From Vibrio gallicus (GTDB lineage: Bacteria > Pseudomonadota > Gammaproteobacteria > Enterobacterales > Vibrionaceae), in NCBI RefSeq assembly GCF_024346875.1, contig NZ_AP024871.1:2418001-2482000 (forward strand): a DNA stretch of 64,000 bases. The letters run 5' to 3'. The notes beneath the pieces are model-generated. The model saw only the letters and a program-made list of their open reading frames with translations. It did no database searches and was not told the DNA's origin. Shown here one piece after another: positions 33,457-42,428 of this stretch (the stretch's first letter is position 1; the number at the start of each line of letters is the position of its first letter). Position numbers and translations under genes: made by a program.

Positions 33457-33470
33457 GTACCCTAAGGTAC
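33457..33470 (-). promoter_or_regulatory. Hairpin upstream of the preQ1-like aptamer with anti-Shine-Dalgarno potential
   Basis: The minus-strand RNA folds as GUACC-UUAG-GGUAC. Its first seven bases, GUACCUU (33464-33470), are also perfectly complementary to AAGGUAC (33412-33418), which contains the yhhQ Shine-Dalgarno sequence. A second way to mask the ribosome-binding site is therefore available. Confidence 0.5.
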
Positions 33471-33490
33471 ATCTCCACCATTAATAATAG

Positions 33491-33512
33491 TAAAACCCGC
33501 TAAATAGCGGGC
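33491..33512 (-). terminator. Terminator downstream of recQ and the DUF3630-type gene
   Basis: On the minus strand CCCGC-TATTTA-GCGGG followed by TTTTA, between the DUF3630-type gene and the yhhQ leader. Confidence 0.75.
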
Positions 33513-33562
33513 TCAGAATTATACATAAGCAGTAGTAGAGTGCAATATTAGGTTTTTACCTA

Positions 33563-33578
33563 GGTTTCATGTGAAACC
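33563..33578. other. parS-like palindrome, site C
   Basis: GGTTTCATGTGAAACC matches 13 of 14 positions of the ParB-binding core GTTTCACGTGAAAC. It is directly adjacent to the stop of the DUF3630-type gene. This is the weakest of three such sites in the window. Confidence 0.5.
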
Positions 33579-33875
33579 TTAGCGCCGCAGAAGATGTACA
33601 ATAAACTCAATCTCTTCTTTGCCTTGATTATTACCGAGAGACTCTAACCAAACACTCTCGCTATAATGCTCACCTTTGAGCATCAATCGGCATCCTTCAA
33701 AGTCGAGCAGCCAAGTATGTAAATCTGCATCTTGTTGTTTCTCTACAACCGTAGCGGATAACATATTAACCAAATGCGTAGCCAACCCTGGAAAACTATC
33801 ATGATCAAATGGTGGGAAAGCTATCGTCAAACGCAGATCTTCTGCAAAATATTCCTGTAATTTAAAGTTATACAT
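33579..33875 (-). CDS. Small conserved protein next to recQ (DUF3630-type)
   Basis: 98 residues, no signal peptide or membrane segment. It starts inside the end of recQ (8-base overlap), so the two are coupled. The alternating pattern in LHTWLLDFEGCRLMLKGEHYSESVWLESLG suggests a small alpha/beta fold. Vibrios commonly carry a DUF3630 gene behind recQ, and this is probably it; function unknown. The family call is from context and memory. Confidence 0.7.
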   Translation of the reverse strand: MYNFKLQEYFAEDLRLTIAFPPFDHDSFPGLATHLVNMLSATVVEKQQDADLHTWLLDFEGCRLMLKGEHYSESVWLESLGNNQGKEEIEFIVHLLRR

Positions 33876-35691
33876 GGCCAGTAATATGCTCCTGAATCAG
33901 GTCTAAAAAGACATCGGCGTATTTATCAAGCTTGCGCTGCCCTACACCATTCACCGCTAACATTTCGCCATACGATGTTGGCAGAATATCAGCCATATCA
34001 ATTAAAGTGGCATCGCTAAATACCACATATGGCGGCAAACCGGCCTCATCAGCTAGCTTTTTACGCAGATTGCGCAGTTTTGCAAATAGCTTTTTATCAT
34101 AGTTTTTACTCAGGTTTTTATCTGGCTTAGCGCTAATGGTATCTAAACGAGGAACCGCCAGCTCTAACCCTACTTCACCACGTAAAATTGGCCTTGCTTC
34201 TGGAGTTAGCTGTAATGTTGAATTACGAGTAATATTCTGTGACAACAAGCCTTTATGTACTAGTTGTCGCATAATACTCACCCAATAATCATGGCTATGC
34301 TCTCGCCCTATTCCATAGGTAGATAACTTATCGTGTCCATTTTCACGAATACGAATATTCTGCATGCCACGCAACACCTCAGTTACATAGCCAATCCCAA
34401 AACCTTGCTTAACTCGATATACGCATGACAGTGCTTTTTGCGCCGCCTCAGTTGCATCAAAGCTCTTTGGTGGATCAATACACACATCGCAATTCCCGCA
34501 CGCATGCTCTCGATACTCTCCAAAATAATGCAGTAAAACTTGGCGGCGACAGGTTTGGGCTTGAGCAAATGCGCTCATCGCATTCAGTTTATGAAGCTCT
34601 ACCTGCTTTTGATGTTCATCCTCTTTCTCATCTAAAATACGGCGTAGCCAATTTATATCAGAGGGATCATAAAGAGTGAGTGCCTCTGCTGGCAAACCAT
34701 CACGCCCAGCACGCCCAGTTTCTTGGTAATAAGACTCAATATTTCTTGGGATATCAAAATGCACAACAAATCGCACATTTGGTTTGTTGATTCCCATACC
34801 GAAAGCAACGGTTGCTACTACTATCTGAATATCATCTTTTTGAAAAGACTCTTGAACAAACGCTCTTTCATCAGCATCCATTCCAGCGTGGTACCCCATC
34901 GCTCTGTAATTCGCATTACACAGCTTCTCGGTTACCATCTCTACCTTCTTGCGACTACCGCAATAAATAATACCGCATTGCCCTTTTTGGGTCGCAAGAT
35001 AGCGAATCACCTGAGAAACAGGTTTTGCTTTTTCAACTAGGCTATAGCGAATATTGGGACGATCAAAGCTTCCGACAAAGATAAGCGGATCGATAAGCTG
35101 TAGGCGTTCGTTGATATCTTGACGAGTCGTATCATCCGCTGTCGCTGTCAGTGCCATAAACGGAACCTGCGAAAACGCTCGTTTCAGCTTACCTAGTGAT
35201 GAGTATTCTGGCCTAAAATCGTGCCCCCACTGGGAAATACAATGGGCTTCATCAATCGCGACAAGATTCACTTCAAGATGCTGCAAGCGATCTATAAAGT
35301 CATTCATCAAGGCTCGTTCGGGAGATACATAAATGATCTTAAGCGCCCCAGAGTTTAAGCGACTATAAACCGAAATTAGAGCTTCACGACTCATGCTTGA
35401 ATTGACACATTCAGCGGCAACACCATTCGCTTTAAGCTGATCAACCTGGTCTTTCATCAGCGAAATTAGTGGCGAGATAACTACCCCAATACCGGGGGCT
35501 GTTAACATGGGCACTTGATAGCAAAGAGACTTACCACCACCGGTGGGCATAATGACCAATGAATCCTGCCCAGCTAAAGATGCATCAATAACTTCTTTTT
35601 GTCCCTCTCTAAATGACCCATAACCAAACACATCCTCTAACACTGTCTGAGGAGAATAAGTATTGGCAAGTTGTGAGGCTTGAGATGGCAT
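33868..35691 (-). CDS. recQ: ATP-dependent DNA helicase RecQ
   Basis: 3'-5' SF2 helicase of the RecF recombination pathway. MPTGGGKSLCYQVP (Walker A), DEAHCISQWGHDFRP (DEAH and aromatic-rich loop), HFDIPRNIESYYQETGRAGRDG (motif VI), the zinc cysteines CRRQ...CGNCDVC, the winged helix and a C-terminal HRDC domain (NGVGQRKLDKYADVFL) are all present. The 607-residue length is normal (E. coli 609). The gene is divergent from rarD. Confidence 0.98.
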   Translation of the reverse strand: MPSQASQLANTYSPQTVLEDVFGYGSFREGQKEVIDASLAGQDSLVIMPTGGGKSLCYQVPMLTAPGIGVVISPLISLMKDQVDQLKANGVAAECVNSSMSREALISVYSRLNSGALKIIYVSPERALMNDFIDRLQHLEVNLVAIDEAHCISQWGHDFRPEYSSLGKLKRAFSQVPFMALTATADDTTRQDINERLQLIDPLIFVGSFDRPNIRYSLVEKAKPVSQVIRYLATQKGQCGIIYCGSRKKVEMVTEKLCNANYRAMGYHAGMDADERAFVQESFQKDDIQIVVATVAFGMGINKPNVRFVVHFDIPRNIESYYQETGRAGRDGLPAEALTLYDPSDINWLRRILDEKEDEHQKQVELHKLNAMSAFAQAQTCRRQVLLHYFGEYREHACGNCDVCIDPPKSFDATEAAQKALSCVYRVKQGFGIGYVTEVLRGMQNIRIRENGHDKLSTYGIGREHSHDYWVSIMRQLVHKGLLSQNITRNSTLQLTPEARPILRGEVGLELAVPRLDTISAKPDKNLSKNYDKKLFAKLRNLRKKLADEAGLPPYVVFSDATLIDMADILPTSYGEMLAVNGVGQRKLDKYADVFLDLIQEHITGHV

Positions 35692-35824
35692 TTAAGATGA
35701 TGAACCTAATGGGCGAATGAGCCAGACATTGTAAAGGGGTTATTTGGTGTTGAAAACTCATTTTACTAGCTCAATTGCAACACCCTCTTTATACTCGCAT
35801 TTTTGCATCTACAAATACCCTATC

Positions 35825-36724
35825 ATGGACAATCAAACTCAGCACCGCACTCGACAAGGCGTTATTTTCGCCCTTGCTGCCTACACCATGTGGGGAATTG
35901 CCCCCATCTATTTTAAGATGCTATCCGCTGTACCAGCAGTTGAGATATTAATTCATCGTATTGTCTGGTCCTTCTTTCTGTTAGCGGGCTTGATTCACTT
36001 TGGGCAAGGGTGGCATAGCTTTCGAAGCGTATTAAAGGATAAGACCAAGAGCTTTTATCTGCTTATATCTTCAATATTGATTGGGGGGAATTGGCTGATA
36101 TTCATTTGGGCTGTTAACTCGAATCACATGCTTGAAGCAAGCCTAGGTTATTACATTAACCCCATTATTAACGTCATACTCGGCATGGTATTTCTTAATG
36201 AACGGCTTCGTCCTGTACAATGGATAGCTGTTGCTCTGGCATTTGTTGGGGTCATAATAGAGCTCATCGCATTTGGATCTATCCCTTCGATCTCATTTGC
36301 TTTAGCTTGTAGTTTTGCAGGTTATGGCTTGCTTCGTAAGAAGGTTAACCTAGATGCTCAAACTGGCCTATTCATAGAAACCCTTGTGCTACTGCCGATT
36401 GCCATCACCTATTGGGGCTTTTTCACTCACAGTGAAACCTCTAATTTATTCCATAATTCATGGCACCTTAACGCTTTATTGATGCTAGCAGGTGCAGTCA
36501 CCACAGCTCCTTTACTCTGCTTCACCGGCGCAGCCACTCGATTAAAACTCTCAACTCTTGGCTTTTTTCAATATATAGGCCCAAGCCTGATGTTTATCCT
36601 TGCTATTACCTTATATGGCGAACAGTTCAGTTTAAACAAAGCCAGCACCTTTATATTCATATGGGCAGCACTAATAGTATTCACTCTCGAAAGCGTGAAG
36701 TTCTCTAAGGACAATAGAAAATGA
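35825..36724 (+). CDS. rarD: RarD-type EamA transporter
   Basis: Ten-segment drug/metabolite-superfamily membrane protein. MDNQTQHRTRQGVIFALAAYTM is taken as the N-terminus, giving 299 residues (E. coli RarD 296); a 27-codon longer frame starts without an evident ribosome-binding site. Conserved TMWGIAPIYFK and GGNWLIFIWAVN motifs identify RarD. The substrate is not established. Its stop overlaps the next start by 4 bases. The recQ/rarD/rhtC neighbourhood resembles that of E. coli. Confidence 0.9.
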   Translation: MDNQTQHRTRQGVIFALAAYTMWGIAPIYFKMLSAVPAVEILIHRIVWSFFLLAGLIHFGQGWHSFRSVLKDKTKSFYLLISSILIGGNWLIFIWAVNSNHMLEASLGYYINPIINVILGMVFLNERLRPVQWIAVALAFVGVIIELIAFGSIPSISFALACSFAGYGLLRKKVNLDAQTGLFIETLVLLPIAITYWGFFTHSETSNLFHNSWHLNALLMLAGAVTTAPLLCFTGAATRLKLSTLGFFQYIGPSLMFILAITLYGEQFSLNKASTFIFIWAALIVFTLESVKFSKDNRK

Positions 36725-37380
36725 ATGAATTTACCACCTTAGTTACTTTGGCAACGGTACACTTTGTTGCTCTTATGAGCCCAGGCCCAGACTTTGCGTT
36801 AGTGGTACAAAACTCAACTCGCCATGGCCGAGAGACTGGACTTGCGATCGCTTTCGGCCTGTCTACCGGTATCTTAATCCACTCTATACTGAGCTTAACG
36901 GGTATCAGTTATCTGGTGCATTCTAGCCCTGCACTGTTTTTTATCGTCGAAATACTGGGCGGTAGCTATTTATTGTATATCGGCCTCAGTGGTATTAAAG
37001 GGATACTTACCCGACTCAAGCAACCTACAGCATCGAGTACTACGCCCACTGAAAATAGAATTATCGGTAACAAAAAACAGGCATTCTTGCGCGGACTAAC
37101 CACCAACCTTTTCAATCCTAAAGCCTTGGTTTTCTTTATTAGTCTAATGTCTAGCCTAGTACCCGCGACTATGTCTCTGCACGGGAAGCTAATCGCATTA
37201 TTCATTCTATGGTCTCTTTCCTTGTTTTGGTTTTCTCTTTTGGCATGGGCGCTTTCCACACAGCGAGTACAGCAAAAGATACTTAACGCCAGTATCTATA
37301 TCGACTCGATTTGCTGCTTTGTATTAACCCTAGTTGGTGGTGTCATCGTATTTGAGGCCCTGACCCTAATCTGGAAATAA
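36721..37380 (+). CDS. LysE/RhtB family amino acid exporter (RhtC-like)
   Basis: 219-residue membrane protein with the family signature LMSPGPDFALVVQNSTRHGRE near residues 18-38 and about six membrane segments. Context near recQ resembles rhtC, the threonine exporter of E. coli, but homoserine/threonine substrate preference cannot be read from the sequence. Translation is probably coupled to rarD by an ATGA overlap. Confidence 0.85.
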   Translation: MNEFTTLVTLATVHFVALMSPGPDFALVVQNSTRHGRETGLAIAFGLSTGILIHSILSLTGISYLVHSSPALFFIVEILGGSYLLYIGLSGIKGILTRLKQPTASSTTPTENRIIGNKKQAFLRGLTTNLFNPKALVFFISLMSSLVPATMSLHGKLIALFILWSLSLFWFSLLAWALSTQRVQQKILNASIYIDSICCFVLTLVGGVIVFEALTLIWK

Positions 37381-37453
37381 TTGAGCTTAGATTTGATTTT
37401 CTATCGCTTAGTGCCACGCTTTTTCAATCCATTGATAAAAGTGTGGTCTACTC

Positions 37454-39214
37454 ATGTTCAAATATTTCACCTTGTTATGTAGCGGGTTCATACTCTCTTT
37501 CTCTGTATCCGCTAACCAAACTAGCGAAAAATTCTCACCAGAATCCTCCACTGGTTGGCAACCAAAAGGTCAAGTTACTAGCCGTGATTGGATGGTGACC
37601 GCCGCTCACCCTATAGCGACACAATATGCTGCCAATGTACTGAATAACGGTGGAAATGCGGCTGATGCCTTGGTCGTAGTACAGCTGGTATTAGGCCTTG
37701 TCGAACCACAATCTTCGGGAATTGGTGGCGGTGGGTTTATGTTGTATTGGGATAACCAAAAACAGCAACTTACCAGCTTTGACGCTCGCGAAACTGCCCC
37801 TAGAGCGATTAAGCCTAATCAGTTTTTGGATGAGAGTGGTGAGGCTCTCCCTTTCTATGATGTAGTGGTAAGTGGCATGTCAGTAGGGACTCCTGGCATC
37901 GTTAAACTGTTATGGGAGTTCCACCAGCAACACGGAAAACTAAAATGGCCACGCCTGATTGAACCTATAATCGAATTGGCAGAGCAAGGGTTTGAGATTA
38001 GCCCTCGATTAGCTAAGTTGATTGAAGGTGACAAACTTCGACTGGCGAACTATCCAGCGACTAAGTCCTATTTCCTCAACCCAAATGGCTCACCAAAAAG
38101 ACAAGGTGAGGTATTAAAAAATCCACAATATGCAGAGACCCTAAAGCTTTTGGCCACCTATGGTGAAAATGCTTTTTATCAAGGGGATATTGCGGATAGC
38201 ATCGTTAAAGCAGTCGCTAATCATCCCGTAAAACCGGGTACATTATCGACCCAAGATCTCTCTCAATATAGGGTTATAGAGCGCCCTCCAATATGTGTTG
38301 ATTATCTCGAATATGAGGTTTGTGGTATGGGACCACCAAGCTCAGGGGGGGTTACAGTCGCACAAATAATGAAACTTACAGAGCCCCATCTAGGTAAGAA
38401 ATTTGGTCCAGAGGATGCCACTAGCTATCAGATTATAGCCGACGCCACACGCCTCGCTTTTGCCGACCGTAATCTCTACGTTGCAGATTCAGACTACGTA
38501 GCAGTGCCTATCAACGGGCTAGTAAGCACTAACTATCTAAATAAGCGATCAGCACTAATTACACCGAATAAAAAACAAAAACAAACCGGGGCTGGTCAAC
38601 CACCATGGTCTAAGCGGTTAGCCTATGCCAGCGACCAATCACTGAAACTCCCTTCGACGACTCATTTCAATATCATTGATAGTGATGGCAACGTTATTAG
38701 TATGACGAGTAGCATAGAGAACGTGTTTGGGTCACGTATTATGGTTAAGGGTTTCTTACTCAACAACCAACTGACTGACTTTTCATTTAAGCATCATCAG
38801 AATGGCAAATTGATTGCTAATCATATATCTCCCGGTAAACGACCTCGATCATCCATGTCCCCCACCATTGTACTGAGCCAAGGTAAGCCTTATCTTGCGA
38901 TCGGCTCTCCTGGGGGGAGTTATATCATTGGCTATGTTGCACAAGCCTTAATTGCCCACCTAAATTGGAAAATGGAGCTAAGCGATACGTTGCAACTACC
39001 AAATATCTCAAATCGTTATGGTGTATTTGATATTGAGCAAGATACATCTGCATTGCGATTTGCCCCCCAATTCGAAAAATGGGGCTACAAAACCAACATT
39101 AGAGATCTCAACTCTGGCATACATGTCATAAAAATAGAGCATAATCTCACCGGAGCCGCCGATCCTCGTCGTGAAGGTACCGCAATTGGTCGAGATCAAA
39201 TGGGTGGAGATTAG
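37454..39214 (+). CDS. ggt: Gamma-glutamyltranspeptidase, periplasmic precursor
   Basis: N-terminal nucleophile hydrolase that breaks down glutathione and transfers gamma-glutamyl groups. A signal peptide ends near residue 20 (SFSVSA). The autoprocessing site and nucleophile Thr lie in PSTTHFNIIDSDGNVISMT. Upstream, GIGGGGFMLYWD and DARETAP bind substrate, and GSPGGSYIIGYV is near the C-terminus. Its 586 residues fit (E. coli 580). A palindrome and then the csrB-type RNA follow directly. Confidence 0.96.
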   Translation: MFKYFTLLCSGFILSFSVSANQTSEKFSPESSTGWQPKGQVTSRDWMVTAAHPIATQYAANVLNNGGNAADALVVVQLVLGLVEPQSSGIGGGGFMLYWDNQKQQLTSFDARETAPRAIKPNQFLDESGEALPFYDVVVSGMSVGTPGIVKLLWEFHQQHGKLKWPRLIEPIIELAEQGFEISPRLAKLIEGDKLRLANYPATKSYFLNPNGSPKRQGEVLKNPQYAETLKLLATYGENAFYQGDIADSIVKAVANHPVKPGTLSTQDLSQYRVIERPPICVDYLEYEVCGMGPPSSGGVTVAQIMKLTEPHLGKKFGPEDATSYQIIADATRLAFADRNLYVADSDYVAVPINGLVSTNYLNKRSALITPNKKQKQTGAGQPPWSKRLAYASDQSLKLPSTTHFNIIDSDGNVISMTSSIENVFGSRIMVKGFLLNNQLTDFSFKHHQNGKLIANHISPGKRPRSSMSPTIVLSQGKPYLAIGSPGGSYIIGYVAQALIAHLNWKMELSDTLQLPNISNRYGVFDIEQDTSALRFAPQFEKWGYKTNIRDLNSGIHVIKIEHNLTGAADPRREGTAIGRDQMGGD

Positions 39215-39230
39215 TGATCATTAACCATGT

Positions 39231-39250
39231 TTGTGAGATATATCTCACAA
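39231..39250. promoter_or_regulatory. UvrY/VarA (GacA-type) binding palindrome upstream of the csrB-type RNA
   Basis: The 20-bp perfect palindrome TTGTGAGATATATCTCACAA contains TGTGAG-N6-CTCACA, close to the TGTAAG-N6-CTTACA consensus for GacA/UvrY/VarA and to the distal UvrY site of E. coli csrB. It lies about 160 bp before the inferred RNA start, a distance typical of this system. Confidence 0.75.
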
Positions 39251-39373
39251 GCATGTAGGTAAACAGAGGCAATAACGATAAGCCATATCACAACAAATCT
39301 CATAAACCATTGATAATTAAGAGTTAACCGCACATCAAACATCCGTAACAAAGATTAATTTAACCGACATAGA

Positions 39374-39401
39374 TTGTTTATAAATCAAGAGAACGTATTA
39401 T
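39374..39401 (+). promoter_or_regulatory. Promoter of the csrB-type RNA
   Basis: TTGTTT (39374-39379), 16-base spacer, TATTAT (39396-39401). Inferred start near 39408, immediately before the first GGA motifs. Confidence 0.6.
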
Positions 39402-39407
39402 TAACCC

Positions 39408-39825
39408 TGTCGGAAGGAAACTGACATAGGAAAGGAAAACCAAGGATTTGGTAATCTTCAGGATGAAGATACGGGCATTCAGGATGAATGGTCGGCAAGG
39501 AAAGCAAACTGGACATTGAATGGACTCAATAGTAACTAGGATGGTTACTAGCAAGGAACCGCAATGGACACCTCTAGGATGAGGAAGGAACTAACATCAG
39601 GATGATGTAAGGGACACCGCTCAAGGAACAAGTGAAGCGCGCTAACGAGGATTGTTGGCAGACCAGGATAAGGTCAATGGACACCGCTAGGATGGCGAGC
39701 AAAGGAATAAGCTGACGGATTACAGCACACTATCATGGAATTGATGCAGGGAGCACTTATTAGTAGCCGGATTGCTGCGAGTAAGACTATAACCCCGATG
39801 GGCCTCGGCCTATCGGGGTTTTTCT
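39408..39825 (+). ncRNA. csrB: CsrB-family small RNA (CsrA-sequestering)
   Basis: About 418 nt without a credible reading frame. It holds about 28 GGA motifs, many in hairpin loops such as CTTC-AGGAT-GAAG, CCTC-TAGGAT-GAGG, CATC-AGGAT-GATG and GCT-AGGAT-GGC: repeated CsrA-binding sites. It ends in a strong terminator (39791-39825). CsrB RNAs titrate the translational regulator CsrA downstream of the VarS/VarA two-component system. Vibrios have several paralogues (CsrB, C, D), so which one this is cannot be said. Confidence 0.93.
39791..39825 (+). terminator. Terminator of the csrB-type RNA
   Basis: AACCCCGAT / ATCGGGGTT enclosing GGCC-TC-GGCC, followed by TTTCTTT. Confidence 0.95.
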
Positions 39826-39989
39826 TTATGTAGTTTAACTTATGCCCCCAATTCTGCATTATTAGCACTGCATCATATTGCGACTGGGTTATTGGTTAAT
39901 TCTTATGGCAGATAGCCGACCACGGTACATCAGAGACTTCTACACTCTCCAATATAGAAAACCCCAGTCTTCACTAGGGTTTAATCAAG

Positions 39990-42161
39990 CTATAACTTCT
40001 CAAGTTTTGCGTATTGAGTAACTAGCCACTTGATACCTTCACCGTTAAAGGCAACCTGAACCCGACTCTGAGCACCACTTCCTTCAAAATTAATAATAGT
40101 ACCCTCGCCAAACTTAGGATGCTTAACCCGCTGCCCAAGGGTGTAGCCTGTTTCGTTAAAGTTCTCTTTTTTTACTGACTGGCTAAATCGTCCACTACTC
40201 ATTGAACGACTTACTTGCGCTTTCATGCGAACCTCTTGCACACAAACTGGAGGCAACTCTTTGATAAAACGCGAAGGCTTATGGAACTTATCTTGTCCAT
40301 AGAGTCGACGCATCTCAGCATAAGTCATATACAGTTTTTGCATTGCTCGTGTCATACCAACATAACAAAGACGGCGCTCTTCTTCTAAGCGTCCAGCATC
40401 CTCAACTGACATTTGGCTTGGAAACATGCCTTCCTCAACGCCAACCATAAACACCAAAGGAAACTCTAAGCCTTTTGCGCTATGTAGAGTCATTAGTTGT
40501 ACCGCATCATCAAACTCATCAGCTTGCCCTTCACCCGACTCTAGGGCTGCATGGGTCAAGAATGCCGTCAGGTCACTCATTTCATCGGCTTCTTCAGGTT
40601 TATCGAATTGACGAGTTGCTGTTACCAGCTCTTCTAAGTTCTCTATCCTAGCCTGAGCTTTTTCACCCTTTTCTTGCTGATACATAACAAATAAGCCCGA
40701 TGCTTTTATCACATGGTCCGTTTGCTTATGTAAATCCATTGAGGCCGTATCATCTTCTAGAGCATCGATCAGCTCCACAAAACGACTCAAGGCTCCTGCC
40801 GCTCTGCCAGCAAAAACTTTTTCCTCTAGTAATTGAGTACTGGTTTGCCACAATGTTGCCCCACGGTCTCTTGCTGCAAAACGAATTGTTTCAAGGGTTT
40901 TATCTCCAAGCCCTCGAGTTGGCGTATTCACCACTCGCTCAAATGCCGCATCATCATTGCGGTTACTCATTAATCGAAGATAACCAAGTGCGTCTTTGAT
41001 CTCTTGGCGTTCGAAGAATCGCATACCACCATAAATACGATACGGTAGACCAGCTTGAATCAACGCCTCCTCAACCACACGAGATTGAGCATTGTTTCGA
41101 TACAAGATTGCCGAATCAGTGAGAGCTCCACCTTCATCTTGCCACTCTTTAATCTTACTCACGACAAAGCGCGACTCATCCAGTTCATTGTAAGCAGAAT
41201 AAATAGCGATAGGATCGCCTTCTTTCCCCTCAGTCCAAAGCTCTTTGCCCATGCGTTCCAAGTTATTGGAAATTAAATGGTTGGCTGCATTCAAGATATT
41301 CTTTGTAGAGCGATAGTTTTGCTCTAGACGTATTGTAGAAGCCTGTGAATACTCATTTAAAAATCGCTGTATATTCTCTATCTTAGCGCCACGCCAACCA
41401 TAAATAGACTGGTCATCATCTCCAACTATCATGACGCGGGTTTCATTGCCGGTCATCATTCTCAACCAAGCATATTGAATGTTGTTGGTATCTTGAAATT
41501 CATCGACCAATATATGCTTAAAGCGTGCTTGATAATGTTCACGAATATGCTTTTTATCTCTTAATAGCTCATGGCAACGTAAAAGAATTTCAGCAAAATC
41601 GACTAAACCAGCTCTATCGCATGCCTCTTGATATACAGAGTAAATTCTAAGCCAGGTTTGGGTAACAGGGTCATGGTAGCTATCAATATGGGATGGTCGT
41701 AACCCTTCATCTTTTTTGCCATTAATCCACCATGACGCTTGTTTAGCTGGCCACTGTTTTTCATCTAGATTTTGAGCCTTAATCAAGCGGCGTAAAAGGC
41801 GAATCTGATCTTCAGAGTCCAGGATCTGGAAATCCTCTGGTAGTTTGGCATCCAAGTGATGAGCTCGAAGAATGCGGTGACAGATCCCATGGAATGTTCC
41901 ATTCCACATACCGGATGCTGACCCTTGCATCAGATCTTCAATACGACCTCGCATCTCTGCTGCTGCTTTATTGGTAAAGGTTACCGACATAATAGAAAAC
42001 GGTGATGCACTTTCTACCGCGATTAACCATGCAATACGATGAACCAAGACTCGTGTTTTACCACTACCAGCACCCGCCAGAACCAAAAGGTTACTCAAAG
42101 GAGCGGCAACCGCTTCTCGTTGCTTGTCATTTAAGCCATCTACTAACAGTGATGCATCCAT
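39990..42161 (-). CDS. uvrD: DNA helicase II UvrD
   Basis: SF1A helicase for nucleotide-excision and mismatch repair. [54 protein letters not shown] and YVGMTRA are all present. The C-terminal Tudor-like domain, typical of UvrD and absent from Rep, is seen as KHPKFGEGTIINFEGSG. The 723 residues fit (E. coli 720). It is divergent from the bufferin operon with 267 bp between. Confidence 0.97.
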   Translation of the reverse strand: MDASLLVDGLNDKQREAVAAPLSNLLVLAGAGSGKTRVLVHRIAWLIAVESASPFSIMSVTFTNKAAAEMRGRIEDLMQGSASGMWNGTFHGICHRILRAHHLDAKLPEDFQILDSEDQIRLLRRLIKAQNLDEKQWPAKQASWWINGKKDEGLRPSHIDSYHDPVTQTWLRIYSVYQEACDRAGLVDFAEILLRCHELLRDKKHIREHYQARFKHILVDEFQDTNNIQYAWLRMMTGNETRVMIVGDDDQSIYGWRGAKIENIQRFLNEYSQASTIRLEQNYRSTKNILNAANHLISNNLERMGKELWTEGKEGDPIAIYSAYNELDESRFVVSKIKEWQDEGGALTDSAILYRNNAQSRVVEEALIQAGLPYRIYGGMRFFERQEIKDALGYLRLMSNRNDDAAFERVVNTPTRGLGDKTLETIRFAARDRGATLWQTSTQLLEEKVFAGRAAGALSRFVELIDALEDDTASMDLHKQTDHVIKASGLFVMYQQEKGEKAQARIENLEELVTATRQFDKPEEADEMSDLTAFLTHAALESGEGQADEFDDAVQLMTLHSAKGLEFPLVFMVGVEEGMFPSQMSVEDAGRLEEERRLCYVGMTRAMQKLYMTYAEMRRLYGQDKFHKPSRFIKELPPVCVQEVRMKAQVSRSMSSGRFSQSVKKENFNETGYTLGQRVKHPKFGEGTIINFEGSGAQSRVQVAFNGEGIKWLVTQYAKLEKL

Positions 42162-42294
42162 CTTATCTACCCAACTAGCTACTGATCATTTATACATTAA
42201 TTGAAAGTATACCTCTTTAAAGCCACTTGCACTAATGCTTCACTATTCAAACAGATCAAAAAACAAACCAATCATAAACAATCACTTAGCTAGA

Positions 42295-42315
42295 AAATGA
42301 ATATTTTATTCATTT
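42295..42315. promoter_or_regulatory. Perfect inverted repeat resembling a Fur box, upstream of the bufferin operon
   Basis: Arms AAATGAATA and TATTCATTT flank TTT. Against the Vibrio Fur consensus (AATGA-N-AAT-N-ATT-N-TCATT) it matches 14 of 17 defined positions. It lies 114 bp before bufA and 134 bp before uvrD. It may also be a site for another metal regulator or simply AT-rich symmetry. Confidence 0.4.
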
Positions 42316-42428
42316 ATTTGAAAGATTTTTCACAAAAACCGTCTCCTATTCAATAAGCAATCGCAACAGTTTGTTAACAACACTTGATGATTGTGAATTA
42401 AACAAGGATTACATTAGAGGACTTAATC

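Noticed and set aside
39232-39249. Reading TGTGA...TCACA as a CRP site.
   Set aside because: The spacer between half-sites is 8 bases instead of 6; the TGTGAG-N6-CTCACA layout and the csrB-type gene fit UvrY/VarA better.
39674-39868. 64-codon frame on the minus strand.
   Set aside because: Antisense to the csrB-type RNA and its terminator.
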